Source: an uncultured Xanthobacteraceae bacterium
GTDB taxonomy: Bacteria > Pseudomonadota > Alphaproteobacteria > Rhizobiales > Xanthobacteraceae
DNA length: 10,483 bases
NCBI GenBank assembly: GCA_955652195.1
Contig: CATPBC010000086.1
Location: 1-10,483 of the forward strand
Reading direction: 5' to 3'
The notes under the pieces are model-generated. The model searched no databases, was not told the origin of the DNA, and was given only the letters and a program-made list of their open reading frames with translations. The translations under genes and the position numbers were made by a program. Shown one piece after another: positions 6,539 through 10,483 of the stretch. Positions within the stretch are counted from its first letter, which is position 1. Each line of letters starts with the position of its first letter.

Positions 6539-7374
6539 AGATTCAGGCTGGCTACGAGATTTCCTACGACTGCATGCAACCCACGCCTATGCTTTTGATG
6601 CTGAGCGTGCATCCATCACGTATTGCCGACCTGATAACGCCTGACCGCCTGCGGCTTGATCCGGCGATCCCTGCCAAGAGCTATCACGACGGATTTGAGA
6701 ATACCTGCCACGTTATCCACGCGCCGGCGGGCAGACTTACAGTCTCGACGGATTTTGTGATCCGGGACAGTGGGCGGCCGGACGAGGTGGCGCCGGATGC
6801 CGTGCAGCATTCGCTTGAGCAACTTCCGGTCGACACGCTCGTTTATTTGCTTGGCAGCCGATATTGCGAGACCGATTGCTTTACCCAGATCGCGTGGTCG
6901 ACGTTCGGCAATACCCCGAAGGGATGGCCGTTGGTTCAGGCGATCTGCGACTACGTCCACAACTACTTAAAATTCGGCTATGAGCACGCAAGTCCAACCA
7001 AGACAGCCTGGGATGCGCATACCGAGCGTCGCGGCGTGTGCCGTGACTTCGCCCACCTCGCGATCACGCTATGCCGCTGCATGAACGTTCCAGCGCGCTA
7101 CTGCACCGGCTATCTCGGCGACTTCGGCGTGCCACCTGACGATTCGCCAATGGATTTCAGCGCCTGGTTTGAAGCCTATCTCGGCGGCCGCTGGTACACG
7201 TTCGACGCCCGCCACAACATGCCGCGCATCGGACGCATTCTGATGGCGCGCGGGCGCGACGCCACCGACGTCGCGATCGTGACTTCATTTGGCCCCTGTA
7301 CGCTCGCGAGCTTCAAGGTGCTGACCGATGAGGCCACGTCAGACGAACCGAGGGACGTCCGCTTTGCGAGGTGA
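6535..7374 (+). CDS. Transglutaminase-like protein (second of pair), Ser at the His position
   Basis: A 279-residue transglutaminase-like protein overlapping the previous gene by four bases (ATGA), so the two are surely co-translated. The nucleophile block RRGVCRDFAHLAITLCRCM holds Cys169 and is followed by NVPARYCTGYLGD. The third-motif region is MDFSAWFEAYLGGRWYTFDARHN, abbreviated here by its key residues Ser209 and Asp224. Position 209 is where HAW is expected, so the catalytic His appears replaced by Ser (codon AGC). The GRILMARGRDATDVAI block after it is a feature of this subgroup. The N-terminal half (1-120) is a divergent beta domain. It is rich in Cys for a cytoplasmic protein (about ten) and lacks a signal peptide. 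Either it uses another residue, or it is a non-catalytic partner of the first protein. I suspect the Ser may be normal for this subgroup. Confidence 0.88.
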   Translation: MKIQAGYEISYDCMQPTPMLLMLSVHPSRIADLITPDRLRLDPAIPAKSYHDGFENTCHVIHAPAGRLTVSTDFVIRDSGRPDEVAPDAVQHSLEQLPVDTLVYLLGSRYCETDCFTQIAWSTFGNTPKGWPLVQAICDYVHNYLKFGYEHASPTKTAWDAHTERRGVCRDFAHLAITLCRCMNVPARYCTGYLGDFGVPPDDSPMDFSAWFEAYLGGRWYTFDARHNMPRIGRILMARGRDATDVAIVTSFGPCTLASFKVLTDEATSDEPRDVRFAR

Positions 7375-7455
7375 GCGAACTACCGTGCGATCGGCACTGT
7401 CGGCAGTCCGTGCGGCCAAGGCCCTTTTTTCGCAAAAAGCCCTGCTGACGGTGTT

Positions 7456-7701
7456 TTACACTGTCCGACTTCTCCTTAACGTCTTTGCCCGAGCACTAAT
7501 TCCACTCCCCGGAGCGCCTATTTGAGCATCCGTTTTATCCACCAATGCATCTTTTCGCGTCCATTTGTGGACCTTCATGCAAGCGGGACAGCGCAGCCGT
7601 ATTTTGAGATTCGCCGCCAATGACTCCAACACGATTGTTGTGGTCAGCCCAGTTAGAACGTTTCGTCCAAGAATCGGGCAACGGATCATGATGCTGGGCA
7701 A
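7456..7701 (-). CDS. Small zinc-ribbon-like hypothetical protein
   Basis: An 81-residue protein that begins IRCPILGRNVLTG and continues LRCPACMKVHKW. The Cys at 8, 38 and 41 with His45 give a CP...CPxCxxxH pattern as in small zinc-ribbon proteins. Similar short hypothetical proteins (RCP.TGR..TG...CP.C...H.W) are, to my memory, frequent in Bradyrhizobium genomes. The TTG at 7701 has GAGG seven bases upstream and is preferred; the in-frame ATG at 7689 has no ribosome site. Residues after about 55 are low-complexity and basic, possibly an extended tail. The function is unknown. The gene faces the end of the transglutaminase pair (convergent), and a hairpin (7447-7465) overlaps its stop codon. 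Confidence 0.55.
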   Translation of the reverse strand: MPSIMIRCPILGRNVLTGLTTTIVLESLAANLKIRLRCPACMKVHKWTRKDALVDKTDAQIGAPGSGISARAKTLRRSRTV

Positions 7702-7728
7702 GAAATAACCTCACAGTGATCGGCGATG

Positions 7729-7772
7729 CCAAAACAGAAAGACCCCAATCGTGAGGAACAACGATCGGGGTC
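7729..7772 (-). terminator. Intrinsic terminator-like hairpin, minus strand
   Basis: On the minus strand a 12-base-pair stem (GACCCCGATCGT with ACGATTGGGGTC, one G-U pair) encloses an 8-base loop and is followed by TTTCTGTTTT. On the plus strand the same stem has an A-C mismatch and no T tract, so orientation is clear. It would end a minus-strand transcript coming from the 7773-8240 side, where I see no minus-strand gene. Confidence 0.6.
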
Positions 7773-7827
7773 TCTCGCCCGGCCGCAGGTCATCTGGTGC
7801 CGTCGCGCGGTTGGGGCGGCGGGGTCG

Positions 7828-7884
7828 ATGGAGCCTGCAAGGCTTACGATAGCCGATTACAGTATTGCAGAACAATTGCGCGAC
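7828..7884 (+). pseudogene. Possible N-terminal remnant of a GNAT acetyltransferase
   Basis: The start MEPARLTIADYSIAEQLRD resembles, from memory, the beginning of Bradyrhizobium GNAT acetyltransferases (YS..E.LRDGR). After LRD the expected continuation is lost in all frames, and a terminator-like hairpin follows within 60 bases. This is a weak call based on a short stretch. Confidence 0.15.
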
Positions 7885-7916
7885 GTTGCAACTAAAGTCG
7901 GAGACGAACGTTCTTT

Positions 7917-7977
7917 AGGGCAGTTCATGGTTCCAGTTCTGCCCCGGCTGTTCATGCGGCTGGGGCAATTTTTATTT
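7917..7977 (+). terminator. Intrinsic terminator-like hairpin with an overlapping alternative stem, plus strand
   Basis: GCCCCGGCTG (7941-7950) pairs with CGGCTGGGGC (7957-7966) using two G-U pairs, with a 6-base loop followed by AATTTTTATTT. An upstream GGGCAG (7918-7923) can pair with CTGCCC (7939-7944), which overlaps the terminator's left arm, so the two folds exclude each other. That layout resembles an attenuator, but it could also be the 3' end of a small RNA with two hairpins. Confidence 0.55.
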
Positions 7978-8044
7978 GCGCAACAACTCCGGCGTGGCGC
8001 GAATTCAGGCAGTGATTGGCACACGGCTTGCTTCGCGGCTATTG

Positions 8045-8152
8045 ATGACCGATGAAAAATACTTCGTGTTACTGCTACAGATAATTTGCGTCCTGATCTT
8101 CTGTTGCGGGGTCGTGGCGGTTACCCACCACCCCGAATGGTTTGGAGCCTAA
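8045..8152 (+). CDS. Candidate 35-residue single-pass membrane peptide
   Basis: An ATG at 8045 opens a 35-codon frame ending at TAA. It begins MTDEKYFVLLLQ, has a hydrophobic segment of about 20 residues (7-26, with Cys15, Cys20 and Cys21), and ends THHPEWFGA. The charged head, single membrane span and short polar tail are what a real small membrane protein looks like. No clear ribosome site precedes the ATG; an in-frame GTG at 7994 would add 17 residues. It lies downstream of the plus-strand hairpin at 7941-7977, so it may be governed by that attenuator-like structure. The function is unknown and the frame is short enough to be chance. Confidence 0.4.
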   Translation: MTDEKYFVLLLQIICVLIFCCGVVAVTHHPEWFGA

Positions 8153-8240
8153 CAAAACGGCAGGCCGCCAATTTAGTTGCTACTTGCAAAGGCGGCAGAG
8201 ATGATCCCACGTGAGAGCTCCGGCATAGCGCGTTCAAGCT

Positions 8241-8459
8241 CTAGAGAGTACCAGCTCCGGCAGCTTTAGCGATTTTCGCCGCAATCCTGCGCGCTTCATC
8301 TTTCGAGAGCAGCCTGGCTCCCCGACGCCGGCCGCTTTCCTCCTCGAAATAGACGAAAACTAATTTCTGACCGGCGCTGTTGCATACGATTAAACAAGCC
8401 GGCCTTTCCTCGACAGACCAGGGCGGCGGGAAGCGACGTTCCGTAGATAGCCGCTTCAC
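8241..8459 (-). CDS. Small conserved hypothetical protein (RRFPPPW type)
   Basis: A 72-residue protein containing ERRFPPPWSVEERPACLIV, GQKLVFVYFEEESGRRRGARLL and SKDEARRIAAKIAKAAG. This matches a small-protein family I recall as common in Bradyrhizobium and relatives, with strands over the first 45 residues and a helix at the C-terminus. Its role is unknown. It starts with GTG at 8459 immediately after the TAA (8462-8460) of the upstream gene, so translation probably depends on coupling. No signal peptide or membrane span is seen. Confidence 0.65.
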   Translation of the reverse strand: MKRLSTERRFPPPWSVEERPACLIVCNSAGQKLVFVYFEEESGRRRGARLLSKDEARRIAAKIAKAAGAGTL

Positions 8460-8765
8460 TTACTTATCATCGTCATCATCGGCATCGGTGTTCATGGGCA
8501 TTCCGGCCCCGACGCCGTTATCGTTAGCGGCCTGCGGCTCCCCCTGAACATAGGCGATACAGCCTTCATGAAAGGACTCGGAATCGCCAGCTGGGCAATC
8601 GTCGTCAATGCCATTTTGTTCCGCCCACCTGTAGCCGGCTTCGTGTCCTGAGCAATCGACGGTGCAGTTGAAGCCGGCGTATGTTCGATCCTGTGTCCTT
8701 GCCGTATAGACGAGGGCGAATATCGCAAGGGCGAGCAAAGCCACGATCATGATGTAGGCGCGCAT
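8460..8765 (-). CDS. Small membrane-anchored or secreted Cys-rich protein (DCSGHEAGY domain)
   Basis: A 101-residue protein with an N-terminal hydrophobic segment (about 4-20, IMIVALLALAIFALVY) and then the block FNCTVDCSGHEAGYRWAEQNGI, followed by two more Cys in DDCPAG and HEGCIAYV. The pattern C...DCSGH.AGY.WA...C...SF.EGC recurs in small exported proteins of Proteobacteria of unknown role; the four Cys may form two disulfides outside the membrane. The tail is polar and ends in acidic DADDDDDK. I chose ATG 8765 because GAGG lies five bases upstream and it places the hydrophobic segment at the N-terminus; the longer frame to 8828 starts at TTG without support. It directly abuts the RRFPPPW-type gene downstream. 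Confidence 0.65.
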   Translation of the reverse strand: MRAYIMIVALLALAIFALVYTARTQDRTYAGFNCTVDCSGHEAGYRWAEQNGIDDDCPAGDSESFHEGCIAYVQGEPQAANDNGVGAGMPMNTDADDDDDK

Positions 8766-9010
8766 GATCGCCTCGATCTGACCCAGCAGTGATATTGCAA
8801 TTTTTGTTGCTTGATTCCGCAAGAGCAATTTGTCGCCATTGCGAATAATATTTGGGCAGCATGGCTACGCTGTATGGCCGAGACGCTACGACCGTTGACT
8901 CTCAACTTGGTTCAGCCACGATCCCTCCATCATGGGATTTGGATATTTTTTGCTGTGGTGCATGAGTCCGGAAATGGCCCAAGACTGCCGTGCGACGAGC
9001 ACCATTTAAT

Positions 9011-9035
9011 GTCTGAATTTGAGGGATTAGCGGAC
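9011..9035. repeat. GTCYG...CRGAC short palindromic repeat, copy C
   Basis: A 25-base unit starting GTCTGAATTTGAGGG and ending TTAGCGGAC. Ends and the central TTGRGGG-like core match the copy at 4662. Confidence 0.5.
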
Positions 9036-9090
9036 TAATTGCAGACCCGACGACAAGTCGCAGTTTGGCCCTTAGCGCCATTAGCAAAAC

Positions 9091-9114
9091 GTCTGTTATT
9101 GGGCAGAGCCGGAC
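9091..9114. repeat. GTCYG...CRGAC short palindromic repeat, copy D
   Basis: A 24-base unit starting GTCTGTTATTGGG and ending AGCCGGAC. Its first 13 bases differ from the copy at 4662 at only one position. Confidence 0.5.
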
Positions 9115-9263
9115 TTGCGCAGCTAGGTAGGGCGCGCGTCCTTTCTTCGTGCGCGTCGCTAGAGCCAGAAACAATGGATGGCAATAACGGCCGCCACTAG
9201 CCGCTCGGAATAGCCTTAAACGCTCAGTGTTTGACGTGCATCATGCCGCCAGCGCACGCTTGG

Positions 9264-9464
9264 TCACCAATCGTCCGGTCTTGTTCGACAAGGGGAATTA
9301 GACGGCAAACACTGCGTGCTCACGGAAACGTTGTTAGGCCCCGTGTTGTAGATCGGCGAACGAGCATGAACGGTGCGATGGTGCTTGGTCGCGGCCGCTG
9401 CTGCTGTAAAAGTAGCGCAGAGAACGATCGCAACTGTAAGCGTGATTTTTGCCTTGATGAGCAT
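9264..9464 (-). CDS. Small secreted hypothetical protein
   Basis: A 66-residue protein with a clear signal peptide: Lys-containing start MLIKAKIT, a hydrophobic core, and a run of Ala (about 20-25) ahead of TKHHRTVHA. The mature part is about 40 residues, contains His/Arg-rich sequence, and ends QCLPSNSPCRTRPDDW with two Cys seven residues apart. Short exported proteins ending CRTKPDDW-like are familiar to me from Bradyrhizobium; none has a known function I can name. I chose ATG 9464 because AGGAAA lies eight bases upstream; the frame extends to 9518 but without a better start. It follows the cytochrome P460-family gene by 66 bases on the same strand. Confidence 0.65.
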   Translation of the reverse strand: MLIKAKITLTVAIVLCATFTAAAAATKHHRTVHARSPIYNTGPNNVSVSTQCLPSNSPCRTRPDDW

Positions 9465-9530
9465 GGTCTTGATTTCCTGATGGCTCGGTTGCGAGACAGC
9501 AAACGCGCACTGTTCCAATGAAACTCGGTA

Positions 9531-10055
9531 CTAAGGTGAGTAACGGTTGAATACAAAGTCGCGAGCTTTGACGATCGCGTGGCAGGGAAAGCAGGTGTTT
9601 TGCACCGCCGCGTCTGCGGGTTTGCCGTCGTTAAATTGAGCGAAGCCCCAGCCGCCGGTCGAGGCGTACTTGCTTGAGTCCTTGACCATAAACTGAACCC
9701 CGTTCTTAGGTGGCCCGGCCACGAAAGATTGGAGGTGGCCAAAGGCTTTGCTGCTTTCCTCCAACGGATCGTAATTCCAGGCGAGCCGGGCAATGATCGT
9801 GCCGTCCGGGAACGGAGGCTTCCCTTCCCGGGCGGCCCTGATCGCAACGTCGTTGCCCAAAATGGCGCGCAGATCGTTGAGGCTGCCTTCTTCGTGAGCC
9901 ACAGAGATCAGTCTCCAGTCGCGATAGCCGGCGGGAATTTTTACGCCGAAGATTGGCGATGTTTCGTCTTCGGCATGCCCAGACGCGAATGGCAGGGCCG
10001 CAAGAATGGTCAGCGCTATCACGATTGCGAGTATCAGGATCGTGAACCATTTCAT
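9531..10055 (-). CDS. Cytochrome P460-family periplasmic haem protein
   Basis: A 174-residue exported protein. A signal peptide spans about 1-27 (MKWFTILIL... to ASGHA). The mature part has the family blocks YRDWRLISVAH (44-54), GNDVAIRAAREGKPPFPDG (68-86), VQFMVKDSSKY and GGWGFAQF (120-141), and one haem-binding CFPCH (155-159) near the C-terminus. Cytochrome P460 proteins bind a c-type haem with an extra Lys cross-link and in ammonia oxidisers convert hydroxylamine; related proteins elsewhere have unknown substrates or act in electron transfer. Whether the cross-linking Lys is present cannot be judged without alignment. I chose ATG 10055 since AAAGGA sits six bases upstream; an ATG five codons earlier has a weak site. 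It is 53 bases downstream of the alpha/beta hydrolase gene. Confidence 0.85.
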   Translation of the reverse strand: MKWFTILILAIVIALTILAALPFASGHAEDETSPIFGVKIPAGYRDWRLISVAHEEGSLNDLRAILGNDVAIRAAREGKPPFPDGTIIARLAWNYDPLEESSKAFGHLQSFVAGPPKNGVQFMVKDSSKYASTGGWGFAQFNDGKPADAAVQNTCFPCHAIVKARDFVFNRYSP

Positions 10056-10108
10056 GGTGCGTCCTTTCATGCTTTGCCAGCGACGCGCCCGGAATGAGCC
10101 GGCCCCGA

Positions 10109-10483
10109 TTAAGCTTTGGCAACGTCGACGATGGCTTGGGCAAAGGCCTGCGGGGCTTCCTGCGGCAGGTTATGACCGACGCCGCCGGTGATCGTCCGGT
10201 GCTCGTATTTGCCGCTGAACATCTTGGCGTAAGCGGCAGGCTCCGGATGCGGCGCGCCGTTGGCATCACCCTCAAGAGTGATGGTCGGCACGGTAATCAC
10301 CGGAGATTCGGCAAGCCGTTTTTCCAAATCGTCATATTTCGGTTCGCCGTTCGCGAGCCCAAGCCGCCATTGATAGTTATGGATAACGACAGCGACATGA
10401 TCCGGATTGTCGAACGCCGCCGCGCTGCGATCGAACGTGGCGTCGTCGAAATTCCACTTCGGCGAGGCGAGCTGCCAGATCAG
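10109..10483 (-). CDS. Alpha/beta hydrolase, C-terminal part (cut by window edge)
   Basis: The open frame runs without interruption to the right edge of the window, giving 124 C-terminal residues; the start and the nucleophile elbow lie outside. The visible part has a cap-like helical segment (IWQLASPKWNFDDATFD, HNYQWRLGL), the strand and acid loop PTITLEGDANGA with the presumed catalytic Asp, and the final GGVGHNLPQEAP with the catalytic His. This fits epoxide hydrolase or haloalkane dehalogenase-like enzymes of the alpha/beta fold; the precise reaction cannot be told from this half. An internal TTG at 10327 is not the start. The gene leads into the cytochrome P460-family gene on the same strand. 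Confidence 0.85.
   Translation of the reverse strand: MIWQLASPKWNFDDATFDRSAAAFDNPDHVAVVIHNYQWRLGLANGEPKYDDLEKRLAESPVITVPTITLEGDANGAPHPEPAAYAKMFSGKYEHRTITGGVGHNLPQEAPQAFAQAIVDVAKA

Larger units (their letters stand above)
8766..9263. other. Gene-free region with degenerate repeats
   Basis: About 500 bases without a gene I can support. Open frames on both strands (for example plus 8811-9038 and minus 8902-9174) have no ribosome site, no domain, and uneven composition. The region holds two copies of the GTCYG...CRGAC repeat. The stretch reading MSEFEGLAD at 9010-9036 resembles the spurious MSAFGGKAD-type peptides I associate with dispersed repeats in Bradyrhizobium genomes. It looks like decayed repeat-derived sequence. 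Confidence 0.5.

Noticed and set aside
7431..7465. Hairpins just after the transglutaminase pair (including 7447-7465)
   Set aside because: The 7-base stem lacks a T tract on the plus strand, and the neighbouring T- and A-rich stem is imperfect, so I do not call a terminator.
7726..8055. 109-codon plus-strand open frame
   Set aside because: It spans both terminator-like hairpins, has no ribosome site and no recognisable domain. Only a short inner piece resembles an acetyltransferase start.
8460..8483. C-terminal DADDDDDK tail resembling an engineered protease site
   Set aside because: The acidic run is an ordinary low-complexity tail in natural context; there are no cloning or vector sequences around it.
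8902..9174. 90-codon minus-strand open frame
   Set aside because: It covers two copies of the short palindromic repeat, has no start signal and no domain, so it is likely chance.

Overview
The window looks like chromosomal DNA of an alphaproteobacterium of the order Hyphomicrobiales, most likely the Bradyrhizobium/Rhodopseudomonas group (Nitrobacteraceae). This is inferred from high GC, a CtrA-type box in front of the min genes, several small proteins of kinds I associate with Bradyrhizobium, and short palindromic repeats of a style common in that group. No plasmid, phage, transposase, CRISPR or tRNA/rRNA signal was found.

Region 1 (1-3396, all minus strand) is a cell-division cluster read as minC > minD > minE > parA-like > HAD hydrolase. 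minD/minE and minE/parA overlap by 4 and 1 bases, so the ParA-type ATPase appears translationally coupled to the Min system. A full CtrA-type box (TTAA-N7-TTAAC) plus a TTAACC half site lie just upstream of minC.

Region 2 (3397-3916) has no gene, but holds the min promoter region and two adjacent related long inverted repeats with CTAG ends.

Region 3 (3917-7374) holds a carboxymuconolactone decarboxylase-family gene (+), an N-formylglutamate amidohydrolase-family gene (-), and, divergent from the latter, two overlapping transglutaminase-like genes (+). The second of these has Ser where the catalytic His is expected.

Region 4 (7375-9263) is sparse. It has a small zinc-ribbon-like ORF (-), two hairpins that resemble intrinsic terminators pointing away from each other, a possible 35-residue membrane peptide (+), and a pair of abutting small genes (-) encoding a membrane-anchored Cys-rich protein and a 72-residue protein. 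The rest is degenerate intergenic DNA with copies of a GTCYG...CRGAC repeat.

Region 5 (9264-10483, minus strand) reads alpha/beta hydrolase (cut by the window edge) > cytochrome P460-family protein > small secreted protein, and may be one operon.

No clearly new multi-gene system is visible. The best leads are the ParA ATPase coupled to minCDE under a CtrA box, the twin palindromes, the overlapping transglutaminase pair, and the hairpin-bounded segment with the tiny membrane ORF.
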